A stretch of 38,151 bases of DNA from an uncultured Bacteroidota bacterium (GCA_937124965.1 CAKZLB010000063.1:1-38151); one strand, 5' to 3'; shown: positions 7,807 to 17,865, counted from the first letter of the stretch. The notes: generated by a model not told the origin, from the letters alone. Numbers and translations: made by a program.

Positions 7807-8988
7807 TTACAAGCGCTCATAAACGCCAGCAATTCCTTGTCCTCCGCCAATACAAGCTGTAACAATACCGTAACGTTGATTACGTCGTTTCATTTCGTTT
7901 AACAATTGAATCGTCAATTTTGCGCCTGTGCACCCAAGTGGATGTCCTAAAGCTATTGCGCCACCGTTTACATTGACGATGTCGATGTTCAACCCGAGCT
8001 CCCGAATTACAGCTAAACTCTGAGAAGCAAATGCTTCGTTCAATTCAATTTGATCAATGTCATTAAGAGTCAACCCTGCTCGTTTTAGCGCACGTGGAAC
8101 TGCCTCGACTGGCCCAATTCCCATGTAACGAGGATCTACACCTGCACTGGCAACAGAAACTAGTCTGCCAATTGGTTCTAACCCTTGCGCTTTCATCATG
8201 TCTTCGCTCATAACAATAACAAACGCAGCACCATCGGAAGTTTGAGAAGAGTTTCCAGCAGTAACTGAACCTCCTTGTTTAAAGGCAGGTCTCAGTTTAG
8301 CGAGAACCTCTAAACTTGTGTCTTTTCGTGGTCCCTCATCAGTATCAACTATATAATTTCGTGTTTTTCTTTTTCTCTTTTCTGCATCATAGTATACTTC
8401 TTCTACATCAAAAGGCACTATTTCATCTTTAAAAGCGCCCGCCTCGATTGCAGCTAAAGCCCTTTTGTGTGACTCTAAGGCAAACGCATCTTGATCTTCT
8501 CGACTTACATTAAACTTTGTTGCAACTTCCTCAGCAGTTAGTCCCATGCCTAAAAAGTAATCCGGATGATCTTTTGCAATATTGTAGTTCGGAACAGTTT
8601 TAAAACCAACCGTTGGAACAAGAGACATACTCTCTGTGCCGCCAGCAATAATGCAATCTGCTAGTCCAGCTTGAATCTTTCCTACCGCCATACTAATTGT
8701 TTCCAAGCCGCTACCACAGTATCGGTTAACAGTAGCACCACCGACATTTAGAGGAAGTTTCGACTTTACACCAACCCATCTAGCCATTTGCAAACCTTGC
8801 TCAGCTTCGGGAACTGCGTTTCCTACTAGCAAGTCCTCTACGGTAGTTGGATCAAACCCCGGAGTATTGTCAATTAAGTAATCAATCACGGCAGCTCCAA
8901 AGTCTACAGGACTTGTGAATCTAAATCCTCCTTTATTTGCTTTACCAACAGCAGTTCTATATCCATTAATTATATATGCGCTCTTCAT
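7807..8988 (-). CDS. fadA: Acetyl-CoA acyltransferase (3-ketoacyl-CoA thiolase)
   Basis: The 393-residue product matches the usual thiolase length. It catalyses the last step of beta-oxidation, splitting 3-ketoacyl-CoA with CoA. Catalytic residues are visible: nucleophilic Cys91 in NRYCGSGLE, His349 in [15 protein letters not shown], and Cys379 in [11 protein letters not shown]. Substrate-loop signatures [10 protein letters not shown] and NEAFASQ are present. It is the last gene of the fad operon, with the start 3 bases after the stop of the hydroxyacyl-CoA dehydrogenase/hydratase gene. Its stop faces the TPM gene only 8 bases away, with no terminator hairpin. Confidence 0.93.
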   Translation of the reverse strand: MKSAYIINGYRTAVGKANKGGFRFTSPVDFGAAVIDYLIDNTPGFDPTTVEDLLVGNAVPEAEQGLQMARWVGVKSKLPLNVGGATVNRYCGSGLETISMAVGKIQAGLADCIIAGGTESMSLVPTVGFKTVPNYNIAKDHPDYFLGMGLTAEEVATKFNVSREDQDAFALESHKRALAAIEAGAFKDEIVPFDVEEVYYDAEKRKRKTRNYIVDTDEGPRKDTSLEVLAKLRPAFKQGGSVTAGNSSQTSDGAAFVIVMSEDMMKAQGLEPIGRLVSVASAGVDPRYMGIGPVEAVPRALKRAGLTLNDIDQIELNEAFASQSLAVIRELGLNIDIVNVNGGAIALGHPLGCTGAKLTIQLLNEMKRRNQRYGIVTACIGGGQGIAGVYERL

Positions 8989-8991
8989 CTC

Positions 8992-11406
8992 TTAATTTCT
9001 TAGTGGTTTACCTGTTTTTAAAATATGTTGAATTCGTTCTAACGTTTTGCGTTCCCCAAGTAGTGATAAGAATGCTTCACGTTCTAAGTCGAGTAAGTAT
9101 TGTTCAGACACTGCTGTAGGTTGTGACAAATCTCCACCTGCCATAACGAAAGCAAGTTTTCTAGCTATCTTTTGATCATGCTCTGACGCAAATCCACTTA
9201 TTCCAAATGCCTCAATTCCGGCGTATAATGTTCCCAAAGCTGTCCTACCTAGCACCATCACATCTTCTCGAATTACCGGCATAGAATATCCTGCATCGAA
9301 CAATTCAATTACCTTTTTCTTTGCATCAGCAATCAATCGTTGTTGATTAACAACGACACTGTCTTTATCATCGTGAAGTACACCTATGTCAAATGCCTCA
9401 TAACCAGAAGTGGCAACTTTAGCCGTTGCAATTGTGGTAAATCGTTCTTGCAGCGAAGGCAATTGTGGGTCTCCAGCATAGAAACCATCGCTAGTCCTAA
9501 GCACAAACTCTTTGGTTCCACCGCCGCCAGGAATTAAACCTGCTCCAAATTCCACAAGACCTATGTATGTTTCTGCGGATGCCAGCGTTGCATCGGCGTG
9601 CAAACTCATCTCGCAACCTCCGCCAAGTGTCAGTCCGTGTGGTGCCATTACAACTGGAATTGCCGAATAGCGTAGCCGCATGACAGTGTTTTGAAAGTAA
9701 CGAATTGCCATGTTTAATTCGTCGTACTCCTGCTCAATAGCCAACATAAGCATCATTGCCAAGTTGGCTCCTGCAGAGAAATTAGTCGCATCATTTCCTA
9801 TGACTAATCCTTTCCAGCCCTGTTTTTCTGCTATGTCTATTGACTTGTTTATGCCTTGAAGAATCTCAGAACCAATGGCATTCATTTTGGTGTGAAACTC
9901 AAGGCATAAAACGCCGTCACCAATATCATGTAAACTTGCTCCTTTATTTCCCCAGACTAACGTGTTAGATCTGTAATTATCAAGTACAATGATTTCTTCA
10001 CTTCCAGGAATTAACTCATAATCTTTTGTGGTAGTATCATAGTAATACCGAGCACCATTTTGTGTTTTGTAAAAGGATTCATTTCCAGAAGCGACCATAT
10101 CCAACACCCATGCATTAGGCTTGATGTCTTTAGCCTCCATCGCGTCTAGCACTCGTTTAACGCCCAATACATCCCATGTTTCAAAAGGCCCAAGCTCCCA
10201 CCCGAAGCCAGCCTTCATTGCATCATCAATTTGATATAAGTGATCGGCTATTTCAGGGATTCGATTACTGGAATATGCAAAAACTTGATGGTTTAAAGCT
10301 TTTAAGAAAATTGCTGCTTTATCTGAACCTTTTGCAAGAATTTTTAACTGATGTCTAATGTTCTCTCCTTTTCTTGCTGCTCCAATCGATTCGAATCGAG
10401 GGCTTGTTTTTGGCTTGTATTCAAATGTTTTTAAATCAAGGGCCTCTATTACCCTGTTACCATCTGAGTCCTTAGATTTTTTATAAAAACCTTGTTTCGT
10501 TTTATCACCAAGCCACTTGTTGTCGACCATTTTTTGTAAAAAAGGTGGAATTGTGAAAAGGTCTTTGGCTTCGTCGTTTGGACAATTTTGTCCGACTCCC
10601 ATTGCTACTTTTACCAGGGTATCTATTCCCACTAAGTCGCTAGTTCGGAAAGTTGCAGACTTTGGGCGACCACTAACAGGACCTGTAATTGTGTCAATTT
10701 CTTCAATGCTCATATCCATTTCTTGCATTAAATGAAATATGGCCATTATGCTAAAAACCCCAATTCTATTCGCGATAAATGCAGGAGTATCCTTACACAA
10801 AACGGTTTGTTTACCTAAAAACAAATCACCAAAGTGCATGTGAAATTTAGTAACCTCCGGATGTGTTTTTGCGGTTGGAATAATTTCTAAAAGCCGTAAA
10901 TATCTTGGAGGATTGAAAAAGTGTGTACCACAGAAATGAGCTTGAAAGTCTTCACTTCTGTCTTTCAACATCATTGTTATTGGTATTCCAGAAGTATTTG
11001 AGGATACTAATGTCCCAGGCTTGCGATGCTTTTCGACTTTTTCAAAAACCTCATTTTTGATTTTAATATTTTCAATAACCGCTTCTAATATCCAATCAAC
11101 TTTTGATAACCAATCCATGTTGTCATCAAAATTTCCAGTGGTAATTCTTTTTGCAGCATCAGCAGTATACACTGGCGACGGGTTAGACTTTAAAGCAGTT
11201 TTTAATGCGGTATCGACAATCCGATTTCTGGCAGACTTGCTTTCCTTTTCAGCATCCGATAAATCAAAAGGTACAATGTCGAGCAAATACACTTTTACAC
11301 CAATGTTCGCATAATGACAGGCTAGCCGGCTTCCCATTATTCCCGATCCCAGTATTGCTACTGACTTTATTTTCCTCTTGTTTGCTTCAATTACGTTCAT
11401 AGTCAT
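8992..11406 (-). CDS. fadN: 3-hydroxyacyl-CoA dehydrogenase / enoyl-CoA hydratase fusion (FadN type)
   Basis: The 804-residue product has the dehydrogenase first and the hydratase last, as in Bacillus FadN and opposite to E. coli FadB. N-terminal NAD-binding motif: AILGSGIMGSRLACHYA (about 18-34). The catalytic His lies in GTHFFNPPRYLRLLEII. The C-terminal crotonase domain (from about 490) has NFSAGANLAM for the oxyanion hole. Its catalytic Glu candidates are in GGGCEMS and GLVEFGAGLIPGGGG. It hydrates enoyl-CoA and oxidises the hydroxyacyl-CoA product. The start could be ATG 11406 or ATG 11400. Three bases separate it from each operon neighbour. Confidence 0.93.
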   Translation of the reverse strand: MTMNVIEANKRKIKSVAILGSGIMGSRLACHYANIGVKVYLLDIVPFDLSDAEKESKSARNRIVDTALKTALKSNPSPVYTADAAKRITTGNFDDNMDWLSKVDWILEAVIENIKIKNEVFEKVEKHRKPGTLVSSNTSGIPITMMLKDRSEDFQAHFCGTHFFNPPRYLRLLEIIPTAKTHPEVTKFHMHFGDLFLGKQTVLCKDTPAFIANRIGVFSIMAIFHLMQEMDMSIEEIDTITGPVSGRPKSATFRTSDLVGIDTLVKVAMGVGQNCPNDEAKDLFTIPPFLQKMVDNKWLGDKTKQGFYKKSKDSDGNRVIEALDLKTFEYKPKTSPRFESIGAARKGENIRHQLKILAKGSDKAAIFLKALNHQVFAYSSNRIPEIADHLYQIDDAMKAGFGWELGPFETWDVLGVKRVLDAMEAKDIKPNAWVLDMVASGNESFYKTQNGARYYYDTTTKDYELIPGSEEIIVLDNYRSNTLVWGNKGASLHDIGDGVLCLEFHTKMNAIGSEILQGINKSIDIAEKQGWKGLVIGNDATNFSAGANLAMMLMLAIEQEYDELNMAIRYFQNTVMRLRYSAIPVVMAPHGLTLGGGCEMSLHADATLASAETYIGLVEFGAGLIPGGGGTKEFVLRTSDGFYAGDPQLPSLQERFTTIATAKVATSGYEAFDIGVLHDDKDSVVVNQQRLIADAKKKVIELFDAGYSMPVIREDVMVLGRTALGTLYAGIEAFGISGFASEHDQKIARKLAFVMAGGDLSQPTAVSEQYLLDLEREAFLSLLGERKTLERIQHILKTGKPLRN

Positions 11407-11409
11407 TAC

Positions 11410-13176
11410 TTAGAATGGGTATTTGTTGGTTTCAATCATCTTGTCGGCAATTTGCTGACGAGCAGCTATAGTGTTAAACGGATCATACTTTGTAAATCGC
11501 TTGACTCCAATCAACATCATTCTAAGTTCGTCGCCTTCTGCAAAACCAGAAAGTGCATGTTTTCCTGACATGTGAATACGCTCTAACGCATCGCTTAAGT
11601 ATACTTTTGACATTAAAATCTGAAGCGTCGCTGTCTCAGCACCATCTTGTTGCATTTTCTTTTCAGTTCGCAGTAAAGCACTCTCTGCAGTAAATACTTC
11701 AATCACCATATCGGCCAAATTCATCAATATTTCTTGCTGCTTTTCGAGATCCATCATGAATTTCTGAGCCGCAGCTCCTGCAGCGAGTAGAATAGCTTTT
11801 TTAGCGTTTGCAATTGCTTTTTTCTCGGCAAAGAATACCACAGCATCATCTTCGTCATCAAAATCAGGAATAGCCATTAGTTCCTCTTGCAACTTCATGG
11901 CAGGTCCCATTAAATCAAGCTCACCTTTCATTGCCTTTTTCATTAATTGACCTACAGCGAGCATTCGGTTGATTTCATTTGTTCCTTCGAAAATCCTATT
12001 AATTCGCGAATCACGATACATACGAGCAACTGGATATTCTTCTGAGTAACCTGTTCCTCCAAAAATTTGAACAGCCTCGTCAATAACGTAGTCTAAGGTT
12101 TCTGAACCAAGAACTTTGAGAATCGCACATTCGATGCTATACTCTTCTGCAGCTTTCAATTTTGCTTCAACGGCCGTTAATCCTTGTTCCTTTAATTCGG
12201 TTATTTTGTCGGTAATTAGGTCCGCAACTCGATATGTTGCGCTATCAGTAGCATAGGTTTTTGTCGCCATTTCTGCCAACTTATGTTTTATCGCACCAAA
12301 TCCAGAAATTGCTTGTCCAAACTGATGTCGCTCGTTTGCATAGTTAGTTGCAATATCAATGGCTTTTTTACTACCTCCCATTACCATCGCACACAACTTG
12401 AATCTTCCAATGTTTAACACATTGAAAGCGATTTTATGTCCTTTTCCAATTTCGCCAAGCAAATTGTCTTTTGGAATTCGTACGTTTTCAAAAAAGACTT
12501 GACGCGTACTAGAACCCTTAATTCCTAATTTAATTTCTTCATCTCCTAAGGTTAGCCCAGGAGTATCTCTTTCAACAATAAAACCAGTGAATTTGTCACC
12601 GTCAACTTGAGCAAAAACAATATATACGTCTGCAAATCCTGCATTCGTAATCCACATTTTTTGTCCATTCAAGACCCACTCGTCACCGTCTAAAATAGCT
12701 TTGGTTTTTGCGGCTAATGCATCAGAGCCCGAATTTGGTTCCGTTAGACAATAACTTGCTTTTATTTTTCCGGAAGCCAAGCCAGGCAAGAATTTGTCTT
12801 TCTGCTCCTGAGTGCCAAAATAAAGTATTGGTAGTGTTCCTATTCCTGTGTGAGCAGCAACCGCAACACCGAAACTTAACGCTTTGCCAAGCTCTTCACT
12901 TAGCACTGTTTCTGTGTTAAAATCAACACCCATTCCTCCAAACTCTTCTGGAACTCCAGCGCCAAGAATCCCTAATTCTCCGATTTCATTCAGCAGGTTC
13001 GGAATTAATTCTGGGTTCTCCGTTTGCTTATCAATCTTTGCAACTATTGGCCAAATTTTCGATTCGATGAAATCAACAGTCATCGATCGAAACATTTTTT
13101 GCTCTTCGTTTAATTCTTCAGGAATAAAAACCTCGTTTGCCTTTTGTTCTTTTATTAAAAATTCTCCGCCTTTCAT
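11410..13176 (-). CDS. fadE: Acyl-CoA dehydrogenase, long form
   Basis: The 588-residue flavoprotein catalyses the first step of beta-oxidation, forming trans-2-enoyl-CoA. Visible signatures are YCLTEPNSGSDA and GQKMWITNAGFAD (FAD/substrate binding), GRFKLCAMVMGG, ERHQFGQAI, FGGTGYSEEYPVAR, and the likely catalytic Glu in IFEGTNEINR. The extra C-terminal domain of about 160 residues is like VLCAD-type and other Bacteroidota enzymes. It is the first gene of the fad operon (fadE-fadN-fadA). It diverges from an OhrR-type regulator across 199 bases, which makes that regulator a candidate controller. Confidence 0.92.
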   Translation of the reverse strand: MKGGEFLIKEQKANEVFIPEELNEEQKMFRSMTVDFIESKIWPIVAKIDKQTENPELIPNLLNEIGELGILGAGVPEEFGGMGVDFNTETVLSEELGKALSFGVAVAAHTGIGTLPILYFGTQEQKDKFLPGLASGKIKASYCLTEPNSGSDALAAKTKAILDGDEWVLNGQKMWITNAGFADVYIVFAQVDGDKFTGFIVERDTPGLTLGDEEIKLGIKGSSTRQVFFENVRIPKDNLLGEIGKGHKIAFNVLNIGRFKLCAMVMGGSKKAIDIATNYANERHQFGQAISGFGAIKHKLAEMATKTYATDSATYRVADLITDKITELKEQGLTAVEAKLKAAEEYSIECAILKVLGSETLDYVIDEAVQIFGGTGYSEEYPVARMYRDSRINRIFEGTNEINRMLAVGQLMKKAMKGELDLMGPAMKLQEELMAIPDFDDEDDAVVFFAEKKAIANAKKAILLAAGAAAQKFMMDLEKQQEILMNLADMVIEVFTAESALLRTEKKMQQDGAETATLQILMSKVYLSDALERIHMSGKHALSGFAEGDELRMMLIGVKRFTKYDPFNTIAARQQIADKMIETNKYPF

Positions 13177-13334
13177 ATAGTGTTCTTTTAGAGATTGTGG
13201 AATTAGTTGTGTTTGATATAACGCCTAGGTTCTATGCATTGTTCCTCAAAAAAAGAGATTTCTTTTCTGTTAAAAAAGATTTTTCTTTAAAATTGTCGCA
13301 CACAACTATGTCTTGTACGATATTTCTAAATGAA

Positions 13335-13350
13335 CGTTGTGCAAAACGTA
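13335..13350. promoter_or_regulatory. Imperfect palindrome between fadE and ohrR-type gene
   Basis: The pattern ACGTT-n-TGCA-n-AACGT is symmetric at 14 of 16 positions. It is 26 bases before the regulator start, in the 199-base divergent region. MarR/OhrR proteins bind palindromes of this size, usually autoregulating, so it is a candidate operator. The rest of 13177-13375 is AT-rich; I saw no clear TAnnTTTG box on either strand. Confidence 0.35.
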
Positions 13351-13375
13351 ATTGTTTTACCCGAATAACAAATAA

Positions 13376-13825
13376 ATGAGTGACTCTTCAGATCTATTTC
13401 TTCCTGAGCAGGTGTGCTTCCCATTGTATGCGAGTTCACGGATGATTACACGCTTGTACCAACCCTTGTTGGAGCAATTAGGAATAACCTACCCACAATA
13501 TTTAGTGTTGCTTGTTTTGTGGGAAGAACAAAAACTATCCGTCACTGAACTGGGGAGCAAACTTTTCTTGAACACCAATACGCTGACACCATTGCTGCGA
13601 AAAATGCAAGACAAAAAGATTTTGAAAAAGCAGCGGTCCAATAAAGATGAACGTACTGTATTTATTACGCTAACAGATTTAGGTAAAGAGCTTCAAGACA
13701 AAGCGAAAGGGGTACCTAAGGCTTTAATCAAATCGTTAAATATGTCATCCGAAGACCTTGAAAATATTCGCGCAATTATGTGGCGATTTCTGGATAATTT
13801 CTCGGAAACTAAAAAAGAAGAATAA
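13376..13825 (+). CDS. ohrR: OhrR-type MarR family peroxide-sensing regulator
   Basis: The 149-residue product is a winged-helix repressor. It matches the OhrR subgroup closely: EQVCFPLYASSRMITRLYQPLL with the redox Cys at residue 14, then LGITYPQYLVLLVLWEE, the recognition helix region LNTNTLTPLLRKMQ, and wing residues KDERTVFITLT. OhrR senses organic or fatty-acid hydroperoxides by oxidation of this Cys and leaves DNA. The usual partner ohr is absent here; the divergent neighbour is the fad operon instead. This suggests control of fatty-acid breakdown, or a regulator separated from its target. Its stop is 2 bases from the convergent lipA stop. Confidence 0.85.
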   Translation: MSDSSDLFLPEQVCFPLYASSRMITRLYQPLLEQLGITYPQYLVLLVLWEEQKLSVTELGSKLFLNTNTLTPLLRKMQDKKILKKQRSNKDERTVFITLTDLGKELQDKAKGVPKALIKSLNMSSEDLENIRAIMWRFLDNFSETKKEE

Positions 13826-13827
13826 GG

Positions 13828-14715
13828 TTACTTAAGGTGTTTTTCTGCATGGTAACTTGATCGAACCAGAGGACCACTTTCCACAAATTCATATCCCATC
13901 GCATCTGCCCAATCTTTATATTTCGCAAATTCATCGGGAGTCACATATCTGTCTACTTTTAAATGTCGAGGTGTTGGTTGTAAATATTGACCCATAGTGA
14001 TAATCGAGACTCCCACTGCTCGCAAATCGGCAAGAGTTTCTCTAATTTCCTCTTCTGTTTCTCCCATTCCCAACATCAAGCCACTTTTTGTTTTCATGCC
14101 GTTGTCTTTTAGATATTTTAGCACTTCCATGCTTCTATCGTACTTAGCTTGAATTCGAACTTCTTTGGTTAACCTTCGCACAGTCTCAATATTATGCGAA
14201 ACAATTTCAGGATGAACTTCTATCACATTGTCGAGTTGGTCGGTTCTTCCTTGAAAGTCTGGGATAAGGGTTTCTAGTGTAGTCTCTGGATTCCATTTTC
14301 GAATTTCAAGAACTGTTTTTGCCCAATGCTCTGAACCACCATCTTTTAAATCGTCTCTATCAACACTTGTAACTACAGCATGCTTGATACCCATAATGCT
14401 AATCGACTGTGCAACCTTGAAAGGTTCTGTTGCGTCTAAAGGCTCCCCAGCCCCGGTTGCAACATTGCAAAACTGACAAGAGCGCGTGCATGTGTTTCCG
14501 CCAATCATAAAAGTCGCAGTTCCTACACCCCAACATTCGCCAATGTTTGGACATTTACCGCTTTCACAGATTGTATGTAATCCGTGCTTTTGCACGAGAT
14601 CCTTCATCTCTGAGTATTTGCCTCCGCCAGCGATATCAACTTTCAGCCAATCAGGTTTTACGCGTTTCTTTTGAACGATTTTGACAGGCGCTTTATTTTC
14701 AATTTTGTTTGCCAT
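13828..14715 (-). CDS. lipA: Lipoyl synthase
   Basis: The 295-residue radical-SAM enzyme inserts two sulfurs into octanoyl groups on lipoyl-dependent enzymes. The auxiliary 4Fe-4S cluster motif is CESGKCPNIGEC (Cys50, 55, 61). The radical-SAM motif is CTRSCQFC (Cys76, 80, 83). The conserved C-terminal GPLVRSSYHAE ligand region is present. I chose ATG 14715 (MANKIENKAP) over upstream ATG 14745, because a -7 box at 14724-14731 lies inside the longer frame and family members start near here. It diverges from porZ across 128 bases. Confidence 0.95.
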   Translation of the reverse strand: MANKIENKAPVKIVQKKRVKPDWLKVDIAGGGKYSEMKDLVQKHGLHTICESGKCPNIGECWGVGTATFMIGGNTCTRSCQFCNVATGAGEPLDATEPFKVAQSISIMGIKHAVVTSVDRDDLKDGGSEHWAKTVLEIRKWNPETTLETLIPDFQGRTDQLDNVIEVHPEIVSHNIETVRRLTKEVRIQAKYDRSMEVLKYLKDNGMKTKSGLMLGMGETEEEIRETLADLRAVGVSIITMGQYLQPTPRHLKVDRYVTPDEFAKYKDWADAMGYEFVESGPLVRSSYHAEKHLK

Positions 14716-14723
14716 GAGTATTG

Positions 14724-14731
14724 CAAAGGTA
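14724..14731 (-). promoter_or_regulatory. Candidate -7 box of lipA
   Basis: TACCTTTG on the minus strand fits TAnnTTTG and ends 8 bases before ATG 14715. If used, the mRNA leader is only a few bases. The -33 element is weak. Confidence 0.45.
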
Positions 14732-14825
14732 GATTTTAGTTCCACTTTGCACGAATACCTCGGATAACAATTTGTTTCAAATAACGTTTTCCATTAGTGG
14801 CGAAGTTTATCGCTCAATTATTGGT

Positions 14826-14833
14826 TAAATTTG
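14826..14833 (+). promoter_or_regulatory. Candidate -7 box of porZ
   Basis: TAAATTTG fits TAnnTTTG and ends 10 bases before ATG 14844, predicting a very short or absent leader. No convincing -33 TTG was found. Confidence 0.4.
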
Positions 14834-14843
14834 CTTGTATTTC

Positions 14844-17141
14844 ATGATGTCGAGATCCATACTTTTACTTGTCGTAACTCTATTTTACTCCTCAGTTTTT
14901 GCTCAAAAGGCTGAAGTGCCAATCGGTGAATGGAGAATCCATTTACCTTATAATGCTGTTAACAGTATTGCCGAATCTCCATCGTACCTTTACGTTGGCG
15001 CTGAAAGAGGCTTTTACAGTTTCGATAAACAATCTGGTGAAATGGAGTTGTATTCGAAAGTCAACGGATTTTCGGATGTTGAAGTTGAACTTTTAAAATA
15101 CCACGACGATCTTGGTCTTTTGCTTATAGCGTATGAAAACACTAACATCGATATTCTGCAGGGGAATTCGATATTCAACATTTCAGACATACTCCGTAAG
15201 TCCATTTTAGGTCAAAAAAAGATTAACGACATTCATTTTGAAGGCAAGTTCGCCTATCTGTCATGCTCATTTGGAATTGTAATTATTGACCTTGAACGAA
15301 AAGCGATCAGCGATTCATATTTAAATATTGGTCCAAATGGGGTTGCAACTCCAATTAATTCCTTGGCATTTTACGGTGATAGTATTTATGTCGGAACAAG
15401 TGTTGGTATTTTAAAGGCTCCAAAAGTTGGACTTAATCTTTCAGACTTTAATAGCTGGACGGGCCCTATATACATGATTGATTCAAGCAGCGCTAGGCTG
15501 CTTAGAGTTTTTCGAAATAAACTCTATGCCGACGTTGATCAGCGATTGCGTGTATATGATGGTACCAAATGGAATTTTAAAGGAGACACTATTCCACAGT
15601 TTAAGCGAGACACTAAAAGCATGGAAGTTTGCCATGGAAATTTAATATACGTTCAAGTGCCATTCCGTACAGAAGTTCCTCCAGGAATCACAATCATTGA
15701 TGCAAATGGCAACGAGCGTTTCATCAAGGAAAATGTCAACAATTTCGCCATTTTAGATCAATACTCAAGTATCTGGACAGGTGGAGATTTCACTGGATTA
15801 GTTCGAATTAGTCCTCAGGGCCAATACAGTTTCACACGGCCAAACGGGCCTCAGCGTTCTACAGCTTTTAGTATGACACCAATTGGAGAAGAACTTTGGG
15901 TTGCAGGTGGGGGAACAAATGCTCAATGGAATCCAACCTTTAGTTTAGCAGGGTTTTATCGTTTTGAAAATGGACTCTGGAAAAATCGATTAAACATTCC
16001 CGAACTAGAAACCGCATATGACAACTTAGTAATAGCATCCTTAGACGGTTCGGGTGAAGTATTTGTTGGAACGCACGGAGTTGGACTTATTCATTTAAAG
16101 AACAATCAGTTACAAACGATATACACAGATGCAAATAGCCCTTTGTCACGAAGTGATGGAGGATATGTTCAGGCTGATGGGTTAGCATTCGATTCGGATG
16201 GAAACTTATGGGTTACCAACTATGATTCAGACAAAGCATTAAAAGTGCGTACAACCAAAGGTGAGTGGAATGAATTTGAACTTCCATCAAACCGACCTAC
16301 CGAAATTGTGATTGACCGGTTTAACCGAAAATGGATGGTAAGTCGAGATTTTGGAACAGGAATAATCGTGTTTGAAGAAACAAATGGCGTCCTTGGTGAA
16401 GGTCAAAATGTTATGACTCTCCAAAGTAGCGAAGGTCGAGGAAGTCTTCCTTCAAATGAAGTTAACGCTTTGGCTGTTGACGAAGATGGTGAGATTTGGG
16501 TCGGAACGAATGAAGGCTTGGCTGTTTTTTACCCATCATTTGAGTTTTTTGAAAGACAAGGACAAGAGGTTACTCAAGCCAAACGATTTATTATAGATGA
16601 TGGGAATGATATCGGCTATTTACTCGGAAGCGAGGTTATTAACGATATCCAAGTTGATGGTGCTAACCGTAAATGGGTTGCAACAAACACAGGTGTTTGG
16701 CTCATTGCCGCGGATGGCTCCGAGGTAATTCGACACTTTACTGAATTCAATAGTCCACTTTTATCCAATCAAGTTGTGTGCGTAGGGATACTTCCTAAAA
16801 CTGGGGAAGTGTTTTTTGGTACAACTAGAGGGATTGTGTCGTATCGTGGAGATGCAACAGGCGCAAACGACTTGCATGGCGATGTGAATATTTTTCCAAA
16901 TCCGGTTAGACCTGGCTATGATGGTCCAATAACTATCAACGGTTTACCTACGAATGCAACGGTTAAAATCACAGATATTTCTGGACGTGTAGTTTATGAA
17001 ATGATCAGCAACGGTGGAACGGCTGTTTGGGATGGTAATAACTTTAACGGTGAACGTGCCCAGACAGGTATCTACTTGTTTATTACAGCAAACGAAGATG
17101 ATAAAGACCCAAAAGTAACAAAGTTGCTATTGGTGAATTAA
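14844..17141 (+). CDS. porZ: PorZ-like type IX secretion component
   Basis: The product of about 765 residues has a signal peptide (LLLVVTLFYSSVFAQ). It then has two-component-regulator-type beta-propeller repeats (for example YLYVGAERGFYSFD, DSIYVGTSVGILKAP, GEIWVGTNEGLAVF, RKWVATNTGVWLI), and a T9SS type A C-terminal domain starting NIFPNPVRPGYDGP. Length, WRIHLPYN opening and adjacency to recO all agree with PorZ, the surface protein of the T9SS attachment complex that delivers anionic LPS to cargo. A propeller cargo protein is the alternative. The longer frame from TTG 14835 adds only MYF and is unlikely. RecO starts 1 base after its stop. Confidence 0.8.
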   Translation: MMSRSILLLVVTLFYSSVFAQKAEVPIGEWRIHLPYNAVNSIAESPSYLYVGAERGFYSFDKQSGEMELYSKVNGFSDVEVELLKYHDDLGLLLIAYENTNIDILQGNSIFNISDILRKSILGQKKINDIHFEGKFAYLSCSFGIVIIDLERKAISDSYLNIGPNGVATPINSLAFYGDSIYVGTSVGILKAPKVGLNLSDFNSWTGPIYMIDSSSARLLRVFRNKLYADVDQRLRVYDGTKWNFKGDTIPQFKRDTKSMEVCHGNLIYVQVPFRTEVPPGITIIDANGNERFIKENVNNFAILDQYSSIWTGGDFTGLVRISPQGQYSFTRPNGPQRSTAFSMTPIGEELWVAGGGTNAQWNPTFSLAGFYRFENGLWKNRLNIPELETAYDNLVIASLDGSGEVFVGTHGVGLIHLKNNQLQTIYTDANSPLSRSDGGYVQADGLAFDSDGNLWVTNYDSDKALKVRTTKGEWNEFELPSNRPTEIVIDRFNRKWMVSRDFGTGIIVFEETNGVLGEGQNVMTLQSSEGRGSLPSNEVNALAVDEDGEIWVGTNEGLAVFYPSFEFFERQGQEVTQAKRFIIDDGNDIGYLLGSEVINDIQVDGANRKWVATNTGVWLIAADGSEVIRHFTEFNSPLLSNQVVCVGILPKTGEVFFGTTRGIVSYRGDATGANDLHGDVNIFPNPVRPGYDGPITINGLPTNATVKITDISGRVVYEMISNGGTAVWDGNNFNGERAQTGIYLFITANEDDKDPKVTKLLLVN

Positions 17142-17142
17142 T

Positions 17143-17865
17143 ATGATTGCTAAAACCAGAGCATTAGTCGTCCGTAACATCAACTTCAAGGACAATAGTG
17201 TAATATCTCACATGTACACACGTGAGTTTGGCAGTCAAAGTTTTATGCTTCACGGTGTTAGAAATCAAAAAGGAAACGTTCGGCCATCGCATATTATGCC
17301 TTTGAGCCTAGTTGAATTAGTAATCTATAAAAAGGAGAACTCCAATATTCAGCAGATTAAAGAACTCAGGTGCAATCCAAGTTTGGCAACGATTCATTTT
17401 GATATTGTAAAAAATAGTGTGGCTCTTTTTGTTGCTGAAATTATTAACTCTACTATTAACGAAGAAGAAGAAAATCAAGACTTATTCGAGTTTTTAGAGC
17501 AGTTCGTGCAAATACTAGATCTTGAAACAGAAGGTGTTGGGAACTACCCAATTTACTTTTTGGCACATTTAAGTCGGTTTTTAGGATTTTACCCTAAAGG
17601 TCAATTCGCTCAAAACCAAGTATTTAATCTTAATGAAGGATTGTTTATAGACGAGGGATTTGGTTTGTCAAATAGTTTAAGTTTTGAGATGAGCCAATGT
17701 CTTTGGAAGCTATTAAACACGACATTTGAATCGTTGACAGATTTACGAATTTCAAAATCTATGCGTACCGATTTGTTAGATAATCTATTGTTATACTATG
17801 AAATTCATGGATTGCATGGACGAAAAATTAAATCCCACAAAATTTTACGAGAAGTTTTACGATAA
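17143..17865 (+). CDS. recO: DNA repair protein RecO
   Basis: The 240-residue product has an N-terminal OB-fold (TRALVVRNINFKDNSVISHMYTREFG, then HGVRN) and a helical C-terminal domain (FLAHLSRFLGFYPKG, NLNEGLF). RecO loads RecA with RecR and anneals single strands in recombinational repair. The four-Cys zinc site of some RecO proteins is absent; only two isolated Cys are present, as is common in Bacteroidota. It lies between porZ (1-base gap) and acylphosphatase (TAATG overlap), an arrangement that supports the porZ call. Confidence 0.9.
   Translation: MIAKTRALVVRNINFKDNSVISHMYTREFGSQSFMLHGVRNQKGNVRPSHIMPLSLVELVIYKKENSNIQQIKELRCNPSLATIHFDIVKNSVALFVAEIINSTINEEEENQDLFEFLEQFVQILDLETEGVGNYPIYFLAHLSRFLGFYPKGQFAQNQVFNLNEGLFIDEGFGLSNSLSFEMSQCLWKLLNTTFESLTDLRISKSMRTDLLDNLLLYYEIHGLHGRKIKSHKILREVLR

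Noticed and set aside
9340-13180. Several plus-strand open frames of 60-98 codons inside the fad operon
   Set aside because: They lie opposite strongly conserved enzyme genes, have no recognisable domains and look like antisense shadows.
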